A stretch of 64,000 nt of DNA from Linanthus parryae (Eukaryota; Streptophyta; Magnoliopsida; Ericales; Polemoniaceae), in the NCBI GenBank assembly GCA_023055425.1, contig JALGPY010000003.1:68866991-68930990 (forward strand), given 5' to 3'. The notes below the pieces were generated by a model. The model ran no database searches. It saw only the letters and a program-made list of their open reading frames with translations, and was not told the DNA's origin. This document shows, piece after piece, positions 45,917-58,958 of the stretch. Each line of letters begins with the position of its first letter. The stretch's first letter is position 1. The position numbers and the translations under genes were made by a program.

Positions 45917-47481
45917 TGTTGGAATTGTGCCCTAGAGGCAATCAATTAATTGTGACATTTATGGATTTACGATTCATTATGTTATCGATATGGAGATATG
46001 TTAACATGAATGAAGTCCTTAGAATATAAGTGTTATATTCTTAAATATCCCTAGTCAATTATAATGATTAATGGGACAATCATCTATAGACTAGTATGGG
46101 GTTGGATTGATATGGAGATATCATGATCCAACACATGGGTATGCATTAGGAGTAATGGCATACTGGATTGACCCATCTCCGAGAAGGCTACATACATGTT
46201 ATGTGAAGTCACAAGCGCTTCTCGCGGTGCAATGGTATTGTCATTCTTAGACTTGAAGTCACTAGATATTCTAGTTGTGGATTATTGTGATCTTGGTAGC
46301 GTTAAACGCTACACCGTAACTGGGTAGTTATAAAGGCGTGTACTGGATACAATAAGAAGCAAGCTTAGAGATCGTAGTGGACGTAGATAGGATTTGTCCC
46401 TCCCACATAACGGGAGCAAATATCCTAGGCCACTCGAGGGATAGTGCTTATAAAATGTCTGGCCAGACTCAAATAAATCAATATAGGATATTGATGTTAT
46501 TTGCACGAATAAGGCTATTCCCAGGATCGAGAAACTATGGATTGGATATACGAGTGTGACTTGTATGTCTCGTGTCCAATCCGGATATTGGGACAAAGGG
46601 ATGAGACAATTACTTGCACAAGGTTTGTCATGATGACTATTCTATTTGTTGGCTAGAATGGATGTCTTGCTAGAGGCCGCTCCATATTAGTAAATTGTTA
46701 CTACCAACTAAATAGAACCTATGGGGTCACACGCCATATAGGGGTGAACTAGACATGGGAATTAATTAATTAATATGATTAATTAATTAAAAGGATCAAA
46801 TCGCAACAACTTGCTAACTTAGTAGGACTAATATGCAAGTTGGACTAATCCATGTATAGACATGATTAGGATTTGCCAAGGTGGCCTAATTCATGTAGAG
46901 ACATGATTAGGATTAATTTGCAAATAGAACTAATCCATGTATTGACATGATAAGGACTATTTTGCAAAAGGGACTAATCCGAACTTGAGTAGGATTATGA
47001 GGGGTTCTTTATGTAGTAGGACAAGGAGTTGTTGGACTATATAAAGAACACTCCTAGCTTATTTTTCTCTCTACACACCCACACATCTATTTGATAGAAG
47101 AAAGGAGAGAACAAAGCAAGGAGAGAGCAAGTCCCAAAAAGAGGGCCGAAACCCCTTCATGGGACCGCCCCCCTACCCGTCGGCCAAAGGGAGCCGCCCC
47201 ACCTCTTGGCACTCCATTGTTGCTTGATTCCTTCTTCCTCCTCCATTCTTCCTAGCTAGCACATGGATTTGGAGGATCTAGATCTCACCTCTAGGCGTGG
47301 ATCAACCGTAGAGACGTGACACTATTCGCGTTTGAAGTCATCAAGGAGAACCCAAAGGTGTGTTTATGATTTCTAACCCTTACCATCGTTATGTCTCTTG
47401 ACTTGTGATCCTTGGAGGGTTTTGCATGGTTTTATATTTGTTTATGCTTCCGTTGCGCAATCCATGAATCAAAACCCTACA
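45917..47481 (+). repeat. C3 5' LTR (1565 bp)
   Basis: This begins TGTTGGAATTGTGCCC, a different subfamily from C1. A TATA box TATATAAA is at 47038-47045, the palindrome at 46296-46312, and three copies of a 40-45 bp repeat lie upstream of the TATA box. Confidence 0.95.
46843..46976. repeat. Triple repeat upstream of the C3 TATA box
   Basis: Three units, starting near 46843, 46883 and 46928, each hold a version of CTAATCCATGTATAGACATG followed by ATTAGGATT. C1 lacks this array. Repeats placed before the TATA box can act as enhancers, as in some plant copia LTRs, but that role is inferred. A copy is at 53477-53610 in the 3' LTR. Confidence 0.75.
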
Positions 47482-47482
47482 G

Positions 47483-47494
47483 TGGTATCAGAGC
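47483..47494 (+). other. C3 primer-binding site (tRNA-iMet)
   Basis: TGGTATCAGAGC is perfect here, in contrast to the damaged C2 site. Confidence 0.95.
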
Positions 47495-49144
47495 CACAGG
47501 TCGTAGAGCATAAACGTGGTTTATGTGTTACGTTTTAGTTGTTTTACACCTTAAATTGATTGTTTATCGCGTAAAACAAGACAAATCAAGCATGGGATGC
47601 AATTTGTCAATAATTAATCATAACAAGACCCAATTTTTGCATTGGATGCATGAATTGGTGAGTTTGAGAAATTTTAGGATCTAAGATCTAGGGTTTGGGC
47701 ATCCTTGGGGAAGAAGGAGTTCTTTCCATACAAGGAAACAACCAAACTTGGGCACCAAGCAAGGGAGTTGTTTTGGAAACAACTCCCAAAGGAGGTTCGG
47801 CCCCCCTAGGGGACCGCCCCTCCTTGCTTGCCGCCCAAGCAAGGCCGCCCTAGGGGCCGGGGCAGCCCTAGCCCGCGGCCTAGCCGCGTGGGCTAGGGGC
47901 CGGCCGGCCCTAGGGCCTTGCGGTTCACCTTTTTGGGCCCGGACAATTGGATTGTTGGGCCCATGGACCGTTTTAACCCTAGAATATCCTAAAATCAATT
48001 AAAATTGACCAAGCGCGTTAAAATTGGATTTTAACTGTTTATGTGCAATTCGCATGGTGATTGGATATGGCCTTAGGATGTGGTTTGATGTGGATGTTTA
48101 ATTTTTGTGGTTTGGTTTACGGCCTGCGAGCTGATCAATTAATTGTAATAATTAATTAGGGTTTTATGGCCTGCGTGCCATTTTTTTTCTCAACTTGTGA
48201 GATTTATTTTATTTAGTATAGAAGTTAGCTAGTGCTAGATAAAGTAGATTGTTAGCCAAGATTGGAGAAAAGAAGCCCAAATCCAAAGAAGCCACAAAAG
48301 ATGGAGCATGGAGCATGGAGCATTCCACAAGACTATGAAGGATGGACCAAAAGATCAAGACGCATGGAGATGTGTTTGTTTTAGGGTTCATAGATAATTC
48401 CATTGGCTTGGAATTATCTTAGTCTAGAAAAGGCCATATCCACATCACGTTTAATTTCTGTTTTGTGGTTGTTTATTTTATTGTCTTATTATTGTGTGGT
48501 TGGTGTATGGATGATGCATGCAATTAGGATAATAAGATAATTAGACAACCCGGATCTATTATTTGGAGTTGTGCCCAAACTCAAATAGATAGATTAGTTG
48601 ATGTTGATCAACAAAACAATTAAAATTGAATTCAAAATCCCTCAAAATTCAAATATTGTGTTCTTGCCTTCTCGTTATTTAAACACTCATGATCATCATT
48701 ATTTATCAAGTTCGTGCGTGCCAAAGCATGGCGACTTGGTTCATAATGATGGAATGCGATGGCACGTAACAATGTGCAATTGTTTAGATAAGAGGTTGAA
48801 CACAACTAGGCTATTAATTTGATTAAGAAACCTAGAGGCAACCAATTGGGATTATCCATGCGGATGGATAAATAAGGAGTTATTTGCCCAATTGAACCAA
48901 GAGTTGCATAAGGGATGCAATTGGAATTGTTCCTACCTAAAGTAGTCAAATTATGGGTGACTTGCCAAAGCAAGCTCATAAGGAGAAGAAACATGGATCT
49001 TGGCCCACTAGAAAATATAATGATATTTTCCGCATTAATATCTTGAGGGTTATTAATCCGTAGTAAAATAGTGGGAGCTATATTTGACAATTTAAATCCT
49101 TGTTGAATATAGTTAAACGTCACAAACTTTGCACGATCCTATTA
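47495..49144 (+). other. C3 leader
   Basis: This follows the C1 leader closely up to about 49085 (GTGGGAGCTATATTT), including the GC-rich block (47800-47935) and the donor-like GTGAGT at 47658. The match then drops sharply, and the acceptor-like TTTTCCTTTTGTAG that precedes gag in C1 and C2 is not found. No gene is seen. Confidence 0.8.
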
Positions 49145-52100
49145 TGTTAAATACCCATGGCATTAAACAAACAAAAACACGACTTTATCTTTTTCTAGAC
49201 TGGTATAAAATTGAGAATTGTTCTCAAATAAAAGAGAAATTGTTGTACACCGTAGAACATAAAGTTCTCTTCCTACCAACTACCAAAACACACTAAAACC
49301 TAATGGAAGGGACATCAAAGAATAGTTCTTTGGATGTGACTTGCCTCATGTTAGCCGCCATGAACTCTGAGCTTTGGAAGCAAGAAGAGAAACATGGAGA
49401 AGTGTGATATGATCATACATTAAAAGAAGCTCTTTCAAAAGAGCAAGCTAGACATGAAAGGTTTGAAGTGTTGCTCCACTTTGCGTTATGCAAATAAGCT
49501 AATTCAATATAATTGAAACATTAGTGAATGGGAATTATCTATGAGATAGATAAAGAATAAACGGTTATTCACCCAAGTGGACCAAGAATTGCATTGGATG
49601 CAGTTATAGTTTTGTTTTAAAATTGATTTACTCAATATGATTGAAAAATCACTAAACAAAACACTAATAATGGGCATGGGCAAAGCTGTTTATGGTTAAC
49701 AGCATGGGTAAGGGCAAATGGTTTGCGCCGACCCCATGGGTATAAAGCAAGCCTGTTGCTAAAACCAAGTTGCCCTGGAGTCCCATAGGTGGTGTAGAGG
49801 AAGAGAGACTACCCAAAGTACCTGGAAGTAAATAAATAAAGGAATTATGAATTCCAGTATGGGTATTTTGTTATAGAAATCAATGTGTCTATCTTATCAT
49901 CATAAGTATATGATACTAGATGAGGATCTCACATTTATACAAATGTGGAGGATCTCAAGAGACGAAGACAATTGGATAAGGAAGAAATAATCCTACACGT
50001 GGGGCTATGAAGCAAAGGGTTGCTGAAAAGCCATAAAGGAATTATTTCTACCTTTAAGAAATTGTTCATGAATTAGACAAAAGCGATGATGTCCCTACTA
50101 TGGGTAGGACCATTATCATAATTTCTTGTTTGGACAAGAAAGCTTCTTATCATAATAAAAGGACAAATGTTGTTCCATTTATTATGGTATGCATTATTGT
50201 AATGCAATTTTGTCTAAGTGGATTCTATATCCATGATCATGATAATTTCATCTATAACATTAATACCTAGAGGTTTGCATATAATGATATGAACTTCACT
50301 TATCTTTAGCATTATCATTTAGGCCCCATAAATAAGAGATACATATCTAGAACCCCATGAGGATGGATTTCTAGAACTCATTTGATTATTGAATCATATG
50401 AGACATGTACGACTTATTAGGCAAAGATATGATCTTTTGGGAATCATACATATCGATGTATGAAGGCCACTAAGCATAAATGCTAAAGATGGTTTTCAGT
50501 ACTTCATCATATTTACTGATGGGATCAGAGAAATATGGATTTGTGTATCTTATGAAGAAACAAATCAGAATCCTTTGAATTGTTCAAGGTATTCAGGAAT
50601 GAAGTAGAGAACCAGCTTGGCAAAAGTATTAGGGCTCTACGATTGGATCATAGAGGAGAGTACTTGAGCCAAGAGTTTGACAACAATCTATGGGAGTATT
50701 GGATATGATCCAACACTCGCTCCACCTAGCACGCCACATGGGTTTGGAGTGTCTAAGAGGAGATTTCGAACCTTGTAGGACACGGTTCGGTCCATGATGA
50801 GTCAAACGGAGCTTCCAGTTTACTTTTGGGTCTATGGTTCTAATTACAACAAATTTCGCCCTTAACCTTGTTCCATCAAAAACAGATTATGAATAACACC
50901 ATATGAGATATGGACTAGGAAGTGTCCTAGTATGTCATTCATAAAGATTTAGGGTTAGGAAGTTTATGTAAAAGAGTTTACAAAATAAAGTAGAACCCAA
51001 GTTGGATAAATGTTTTGTGGAATATCCTGAAAAGGACATTATTTCTACAACCTAATCGAGAACAAACTGTTTGTTTCTCGAACCACAGTGTTTCTAGGTA
51101 GAGATTGTCTCTAAAAGAAACAGTGGGAGGACAGTAGAACTTGAAGGAGTTCAAGAACCACACTAGAACATTGATCCTCTTGATGGAACATGAGTAGGAT
51201 CACAAGGTGTTGTGGAGCAACCTACTCAGAAAAACACAAGAACCTCGTAGGTCAGGTAGGATATATCGAGGGACTAGAGAAATAAGGATTTCTCACAACC
51301 AGTGATATATTGCTCATCGAGATGAGCCTACAACCTATGAGATGGCCACGTGTGGGCCATACTCTCAGAAATGGCTAGGAGCCATGGGATACAAAATGGA
51401 ATCCATGTTTACCAACAAAGTATGGACTTTGTTGGAACCACCTAAAAGGTGCAAGTGGGTTATGAGGAAACAAACATGGATGGTAATATGATTACCTTTA
51501 AGGGAAAATTGGTAAGAAAAGGATTTCATGTGAGCTCATAGTATAGACTATGACAAAATCTTTCCCCAATTGTGATGCTTAAATCCATTCACATCTTGCT
51601 TGTAGCAATCTATTTATAGATTTGATCAAGCTTCTAGGAATTGGACTCTTCAAATTGATGATGTAATCAAAGGAGTTTGATTCCATCAAAATTGAAGATG
51701 AGACTTGTGTTTACAAGAAGGTTAGTGGGAGCACAGTTATTTTTCTGGTCTTGTATGTGGAGACATACTTAATCATTGGGAATGTTGCCCCTACTTGGCA
51801 GTCTTACGTAGATTGACTAGGGAGTTGACTTTCTAATGATAGACTTAAGCGAAGCAACTTGTGAAGATCTATTGAGGTAGATCAAGATGGTTGTATAGCT
51901 TAGGTCATAGTACACAAATTGACAAAGGTGTTGAAATGGTTCAACGTGAAAAGAATATTGATTCTTACCCATGTCACATGGAATTAGTCTTTGGAAGGCT
52001 AATTGTCGTACCAATTAGATTGGGAATGGACCGTATGAATTAGATTCACGAGATACGCCATGTTATGTACTAGGCCAGATGTGTCATATGGTATGACACA

Positions 52101-52536
52101 AAGATACCAGTCAAATCCAGGTGAGAGTCACTGGATAAATTATCAAGATTATCCTTTAGCACTTGAGAAGCACTAAGGATGAATTTTGATAAATGGAGGA
52201 TATGAAGAGTTTACTGTAAGGGGTTACAGTGATGCGAACTTCGAATCTAACAAAGAAGATTTCAGATTATAAAGTCGAGATTTGTGTTTTGCCTTAGTGG
52301 GAGCGACTGTGAGCTGGAAAGGTTCCAGGCAAGATTCAGTCACTGATTCTAACATAAAGGACTGAGTAAATTAGTACATAAGATGCATTTACTCAGAATA
52401 TTCAATCTCAATCAAAATTGTTGATGGAGGAGATGTGAATATTTGCAAGGTACCAACAGATGTCTCGCCCTGCGCAGCGGAAGCGTGGAGGGCCACGCTA
52501 GATCAATAGGCATATGATGCAAGAGATTGACTCTAG
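49145..52536 (+). pseudogene. C3 Gag-Pol, extensively decayed
   Basis: Alignment to C1 is clear but broken in all frames. Landmarks are a Gag start region (LDWYKIENCSQ near 49195-49230), a worn protease site (near 49910-49935, with a stop), integrase pieces (50450-50800), RT pieces (51300-51790) and an RNase H end. In RT the part from about C1 residues 895 to 942, which holds the first catalytic aspartate, is missing near 51610-51630. The YVDD box is altered to a frame-shifted form near 51750. The final TAG at 52534-52536 matches the place of the C1 stop. The amount of damage is far greater than the LTR difference. Confidence 0.9.
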
Positions 52537-52537
52537 T

Positions 52538-52550
52538 GCAAGTGGGAGAC
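52538..52550 (+). other. C3 polypurine tract
   Basis: GCAAGTGGGAGAC, the same as in C1 and C2, is kept just before the 3' LTR. Confidence 0.8.
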
Positions 52551-54115
52551 TGTTGGAATTGTGCCCTAGAGGCAATCAATTAATTGTGACATTTATGGAT
52601 TTACGATTCATTATGTTATCGATATGGAGATATGTTAACATGAATGAAGTCCTTAGAATATAAGTGTTATATTCTTAAATATCCCTAGTCAATTATAATG
52701 ATTAATGGGACAATCATCTATAGACTAGTATGGGGTTGGATTGATATGGAGATATCATGATCCAACACATGGGTATGCATTAGGAGTAATGGCATACTGG
52801 ATTGACCCATCTCCGAGAAGGCTACATACATGTTATGTTAAGTCACAAGCGCTTCTCGCGGTGCAATGGTATTGTCATTCTTAGACTTGAAGTCACTAGA
52901 TATTCTAGTTGTGGATTATTGTGATCTTGGTAGCGTTAAACGCTACACCGTAACTGGGTAGTTATAAAGGCGTGTACTGGATACAATAAGAAGCAAGCTT
53001 AGAGATCGTAGTGGACGTAGATAGGATTTGTCCCTCCCACATAACGGGAGCAAATATCCTAGGCCACTCGAGGGATAGTGCTTATAAAATGTCTGGCCAG
53101 ACTCAAATAAATCAATATAGGATATTGATGTTATTTGCACGAATAAGGCTATTCCCAGGATCGAGAAACTATGGATTGGATATACGAGTGTGACTTGTAT
53201 GTCTCGTGTCCAATCCGGATATTGGGACAAAGGGATGAGACAATTACTTGCACAAGGTTTGTCATGATGACTATTCTATTTGTTGGCTAGAATGGATGTC
53301 TTGCTAGAGGCCGCTCCATATTAGTAAATTGTTACTACCAACTAAATAGAACCTATGGGGTCACACGCCATATAGGGGTGAACTAGACATGGGAATTAAT
53401 TAATTAATATGATTAATTAATTAAAAGGATCAAATCGCAACAACTTGCTAACTTAGTAGGACTAATATGCAAGTTGGACTAATCCATGTATAGACATGAT
53501 TAGGATTTGCCAAGGTGGCCTAATTCATGTAGAGACATGATTAGGATTAATTTGCAAATAGAACTAATCCATGTATTGACATGATAAGGACTATTTTGCA
53601 AAAGGGACTAATCCGAACTTGAGTAGGATTATGAGGGGTTCTTTATGTAGTAGGACAAGGAGTTGTTGGACTATATAAAGAACACTCCTAGCTTATTTTT
53701 CTCTCTACACACCCACACATCTATTTGATAGAAGAAAGGAGAGAACAAAGCAAGGAGAGAGCAAGTCCCGAAAAGAGGGCCGAAACCCCTTCATGGGACC
53801 GCCCCCCTACCCGTCGGCCAAAGGGAGCCGCCCCACCTCTTGGCACTCCATTGTTGCTTGATTCCTTCTTCCTCCTCCATTCTTCCTAGCTAGCACATGG
53901 ATTTGGAGGATCTAGATCTCACCTCTAGGCGTGGATCAACCGTAGAGACGTGACACTATTCGCGTTTGAAGTCATCAAGGAGAACCCAAAGGTGTGTTTA
54001 TGATTTCTAACCCTTACCATCGTTATGTCTCTTGACTTGTGATCCTTGGAGGGTTTTGCATGGTTTTATATTTGTTTATGCTTCCGTTGCGCAATCCATG
54101 AATCAAAACCCTACA
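52551..54115 (+). repeat. C3 3' LTR (1565 bp)
   Basis: This has the same length as the 5' LTR and differs at two places by eye. It carries the palindrome (52930-52946), the triple repeat and the TATA box (53672-53679). Confidence 0.95.
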
Positions 54116-54120
54116 ACTAG
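54116..54120. repeat. Target-site duplication of C3, right copy (ACTAG)
   Basis: This matches 45912-45916. Confidence 0.95.
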
Positions 54121-56751
54121 AAGCTCAATCAAATCAAAGAACTTTGTAAGTACTACTAGAGCCATTGAATTGCTGCATATGGATCTCTGTGCTCCTTTGA
54201 GAACTCCAACTCCAAAGGGTAAGAAGTACATGCTTTGTTATTGTTGATGACTTCTCTAAATATACTTGGGTAATGTTTCTGAAAGAAAAATCTGAAGCTC
54301 TCTTTGAATTTTCAAAACTTTGTAAGGAACTTTAAACTTTGAAAACCTAAATATTGCTTCAATAAGAAGTGATCGTGGTAGAGAATTTGATCAACTTGAG
54401 TTTTATATATTTTATTCTAAGCATGGCATCTCTCACAACTTTTCTGCTCCTAGAACTCCTCAACATAATGGAGTTGTTGAAAGAAAGAACATGACTCTTG
54501 AAAACATGTCAAGAACAATGCTTCTGGAAAACAATATGCCAAAGTATTATTGGGCAGAAGCTGTGAATACAGCAAACTACATTCTTAACAGGTGCTTGAT
54601 CAGACCTATTCTGAAAAAGACCCCCCTATGAGCTGTTCAAAGGAAGGAAACCAAACATCTCTTACTTTAAACCTTTTGGCTGTACATGTTTTGTCCACAA
54701 TAATGGTAAGGACAATCTTGGTAAGTTTGATGCAAGAAGTGATGAAGGTATCTTTCTTGGTTATTCACAGACAAGCAAAGCCTATAGAGTTTACAATAAG
54801 ATAACCAAGCTTGTTTAAAGAGCATTCATGTTTTTTTTTAGGAAAGCTATGATGGTTCTTTGAGTGATGGTTTTGCAGATCTCAATCTGAGTAAGCATGA
54901 TTCAGATACTTAAGAAGAATCCTCAAAAGGATCCAAGGAAATTTCACGGGATCAAGATAGGCATTTTCAAGGTCTTGAAACACATATTCAAAGCCTTGAA
55001 ACAGAATCTCCAGAGAAAACATGAGAACAAGCTACTACTTCAAGTTCTCCGAGACATGAGAAGAAAAGTGGAAAGCCTTAACCATGGACACCTAGAAAGA
55101 GATTCAAATATCTCTCATCTCATCCTGCTGACAACCTTATTTATGATCCAACCACTGGTACACAGACCAGATCATAGTTGAAAAATCTTTGTGCTTTAAT
55201 GCTTTTATTACTCTTGTAGAGCCTAAAACTGTGAAGGAAGCATTACAAGAAGCAGACTAGATTATAGCTATGCAAAGTGAACTCAATGAGTTTGAAAGGA
55301 ACTAGGTCTGGAACCTAATTCCTCCACCAAAAAATCAGTCTGTCATTCGCACCAGATGGGCATTCAGAAACAAGTTAGATGAGAATGGTAAGGTAATCAG
55401 GAACAAAGCTAGATTGGTAGCTCAATGCTACAATCAAGAAGAATGTATTGACTATGAAGAAACTTTTGCTCCTGTTGCCAGGTTAGAAGCAATTAGAATT
55501 CTACTTGCATTTACATCTCACAAAAATTTGAAACTATTTCAAATGGATGTGAAGTGTGCTTTTCTAAATGGTTATCTTCAAGAAGAATTTTATGTTGCTC
55601 AACCTCCAGGTTTTGAAAATGACATGTTTCCAGATCATGTATACAAACTTGAAAAAGTTCTTTATGGTTTAAAGCAAGCTCCAAGAGCTTGGTATGAAAT
55701 ATTTTCAAAGTTTCTACTTGAAATTTATTTCAAAAGAGGATTGGTAGACAAAACCTTTTTCATAAAGACTAATGAGAAAGATATGCTTATAGTTCAAATT
55801 TATGTTGATGATATTCTGTTTGGAGCTACTAATGATCTTCTATGCAAGGAATTCTCAAGTCTGATGAGCAGGAATTTGAAATGAGCTTGATGGGAGAATT
55901 AAATTTTTTTCTTGGACTTCAAATCCATCAAATGAAGAAGGGAATTTTTCTACACCAAAGCAAGTACACAAAGACTTTCAAAGCAAGTACAATATGTCTC
56001 AATCGAAAGAGATTAAGACTCACATGAGTTCTACACTGTCTTTAGACAAAGATGAATCTGGTAAGAGTGTGAATGTGAAAGAATATAGAGGTATGATTGG
56101 ATCACTACTCTATCTCTTAGTTAGGAGACCAGATATCATGTTCAGTGTGTGCATGTGTTCTAGATTTCAAGCTGATCCTAAAGATTCACACTTGACTACA
56201 GTAAAAAGAATTATTGGGTATCTCAATGGTACCAAAGACTTGGGGCTTTGGTATCCTAAACATTCTAACTTCTCTTTGTGTGGCTATTCAGATGCTGATT
56301 TTGCAGGATATAAAGTAGATAGAAAGAGTACTTTAGGATGCTGCCAATTTCCTGAATCATCTTTAATCAGTTGGCATTCTAAGAAGAAAAATTCAGTTCC
56401 ATTATCAACTGCTGAAGCTGAATACATAGCAGCTGGAGCTTGTTGCTCTCAAGTACTATGGATAGCACAACAAATGAGAGATCTTGGATTTGATTTTAGA
56501 TATATACCTATCAAGTGTGACAACACAAGTGCAATATCAGCTACAAAGAATCCGGTTCAACATTCAAGAACAAAGCACATTGATGTTAGAAATCACTTCA
56601 TCAGGGATCATGCAGAGAAAGGTGATATTGTTCTTTAATTTGTTCCTACTAACATGCAATTTGCAGATATCTTTACTAAACCATTTCCAGATGAAAGATT
56701 CTCAACTTTAAGATTAGACTTGGGAATGTTAAATAAGGAAGCTTTGGTTTA
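54121..56751 (+). pseudogene. S integrase, reverse transcriptase and RNase H, decayed
   Basis: This is the second half of the S pol. Integrase catalytic positions remain visible across frames: LLHMDLC near 54170, RSDRGREF near 54366, and NGVVERKN near 54470. RT is best kept in a 156-codon frame at 55414-55884, with QMDVKCAF and YVDDILFG. RNase H lies in the frame at 55994-56638, with YSDADFAG and STAEAEYIAA. A stop at 56636-56638 precedes the usual tail, which ends at 56749-56751. At least five frame changes or stops lie between. S palindromes in the integrase-RT linker (54966, 54987) encode FKVLK and FKALK. Confidence 0.88.
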
Positions 56752-57196
56752 GGGAGAATCAGGTAAGTTTTATGTGTTTCAAAGGTTTGAACTGATTTTC
56801 AAATCCTTGAAAATCCTTTCAAAGCTTTGATTTTATATGCATTACTTGATACAAATTTTGAAGGCCTTGAAAACATTTCCAAAGCCTTGAAAATAAGAAT
56901 TTGTATATCACTTAGTCAATAATTATGGATCTTTCAATGTTGGGTGTTATCTCTGTAGATAATTTCTCAATGTTTCCCCTCAATTTTGAAAAACCCTGTT
57001 TATCGAGAATAGTATTAAATATTTTATTTCCAATGACACAATCAATTTTGGAATTTTTTCTGATTCATCAAGATCTTCAAAGATCAAAGAAAATAATTTG
57101 TTTCCTTTTCAAACTGAAACTCTCTTATACTTATCTCCTTCCTTCTTTCTCTCCTTCGTATCTATCCTACCTCTCTCCCTTATTTTCCAAACCCTA
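56752..57196 (+). other. S spacer between pol and the extra ORF
   Basis: No gene is assigned. Four or more copies of the S palindrome family lie at about 56777-56890. In SIRE-type elements the downstream ORF is reached by splicing, but no clear acceptor is argued here. Confidence 0.6.
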
Positions 57197-58958
57197 ATGG
57201 GCACCAGAAGAGTCTCAGACAGAATCAAAATGGGTGGTGGAGCAAATGTTACAACAGATAAGAAAAGAAAGGCCACTGTGGAAGAGGTTCAAACCATTAG
57301 TGGGGACTCCAGTTCCAAAACCCCTACTGCAGAAGATATAGATCCTCCTCCTCCCAAGAAGAAGGCCAAGAAGGATGAAAACCCAGTGTCTAGAAAGAAG
57401 AAGAAGAAGGAAATGGAGATAGCACCTCAGAAACAGAAGGGTATTCAGATTGGTAGCCCAAAAAAGTTAAAGAAGAAAGCTGACAAACTAGACAAGGGAA
57501 AGGGAAAGGAGAAAGTTACAGAGGATGAAGCAGATGAGAACATAGAAAAGGCACTACAGATATACTCAGAAAAGAAAACCACTGGTAAGAAATCATCCCA
57601 TGATAGTACTTGGTTTGTTACTAATGTTGCTAGAGGTCAGTGGCTTGATGGCTTTGCCTCTAGATCAATTGGTTTCAGTAGCCTGATTATTATGCCTATG
57701 CTACATGTTATGAATCTGGAATGCATCAAAATGTTGAAGAAAATCTCTCTTTGGTTTATTTTAAATCCTTCAGATTTAGCTTGCCCTAGACTCACCAGAT
57801 TCTTTATCTAAACCTGAAACAAGTCAAGAAGTCTGCAAATCTGGTGGTTCTGACTAAGGTTACTGGTATTGACATGACTAAATCATTCTGAGTTTGCTAA
57901 TGTTCTAGGTTATCCTAAGAGAAATGACACCAGTAACTACCCTCCTATGAGTGAAGCCCTGAAACTAGCAAAGGAAGAATAACTTCTACCTAAAACCCCT
58001 ACCACATCTATGCAGTTAACACACTTTGTGCTAACTGTTGAGGCCAAAGTTTTGTTCACTATATTTAATAGATGTGTGGTACCAGGGAACATTCAAAGGA
58101 ACTGGTAATTGTCAGGGTGTTGTACTATATGTACTTGGTGATGCATGGTTATGAAATTGATCTTCCAAAGCTGGTGATGGAGCACATGCTTTATAGCCAA
58201 ACCAACCAGAGAATTCACCCTTTTCCATATGCCAACTTGATCACCTCATTCTTCCAACACTTTGAAATTCCAATTGATAATGAAGAATCAGTGACTACTC
58301 GGTTTGGTATGCTCAATGAGAAGGCTTTTGAGATAATTGGTGTAGTGAAAACAAGTGCTAAAGTTTGGAAGCTCTACTCTGAGTTGATAGAAAAAGAATT
58401 GGGTTCCAAGAAGTTTCTTATAACCAAAACCTTAACTCCCACTTCCAGCCAAACCTCTCAGTCCCAAGACAATCCCCAGACCCTCAAATTGTTGAAAGAA
58501 CTTCAGATGGATATTGATGACGTAAAGGAAAATCAGCATGGGTTTGACACTGACCTTAGACAAGTAAAGTACATGGTTAAAACATGTTAAGGAGCATGAA
58601 ATTGTTTGATGTGGCTGAGGAAGTATCGCAAGCTGAGAAGAGTATTAAAAAGGCTAAATCAGCAAAGGATCTCTACAGTGAGCATTCAACTCCAGATAAG
58701 ACTGCTCAGGTCAAGGGAAAAAGGCAAACAGGTGGAGGTTGAACAAGTGGATGAAGATCAAGAGAAAGACAGTCCGGAATCAGGTTCACTACTCATAGAT
58801 CTTAAGAAGAAGAACTCTAAAAACCTACTGTACCAGAGATTGTGACAGCTGCTGATTTATTTGAGGGAGAAGGTGACAAAGTTGATGATGCAGATCAAAT
58901 AGAAAAATATCAGGATGATGTGGAAGAAATCCATGAAGAAGATGCAGAGAAGCAATGA
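57197..58958 (+). pseudogene. S extra ORF downstream of pol (SIRE env-like position), decayed
   Basis: A frame from ATG 57197 runs 204 codons to 57811. Its first part is low-complexity with a strongly basic, lysine-rich stretch (about residues 50-130). A second frame (58072-58590) has a more globular part, including MHGYEIDLPKLVMEHML and SFFQHFEIPID, like the plant-transposon protein domain found after pol in SIRE/Maximus elements. A coiled-coil-like acidic end runs to TGA 58956-58958. Breaks near 57811 and 58590 separate the pieces. Such ORFs are called env-like because of their position; no signal peptide or clear transmembrane span is seen here, so a membrane role is not supported. Confidence 0.7.

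Larger units (their letters stand above)
45917..54115 (+). mobile_element. C3: defective Angela-like Ty1/copia element with near-identical LTRs
   Basis: C3 is 8.2 kb with two 1565-bp LTRs, a perfect primer-binding site (47483-47494), a leader closely matching C1, a badly decayed gag-pol (about 49145-52536), a purine tract and TSD ACTAG. The LTRs differ at two places seen by eye (46205/52839 and 47136/53770), so the insertion is recent. The coding part has no open frame of useful length and lacks part of RT. The element therefore needed proteins from elsewhere, most likely a C1-like relative. Confidence 0.93.
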
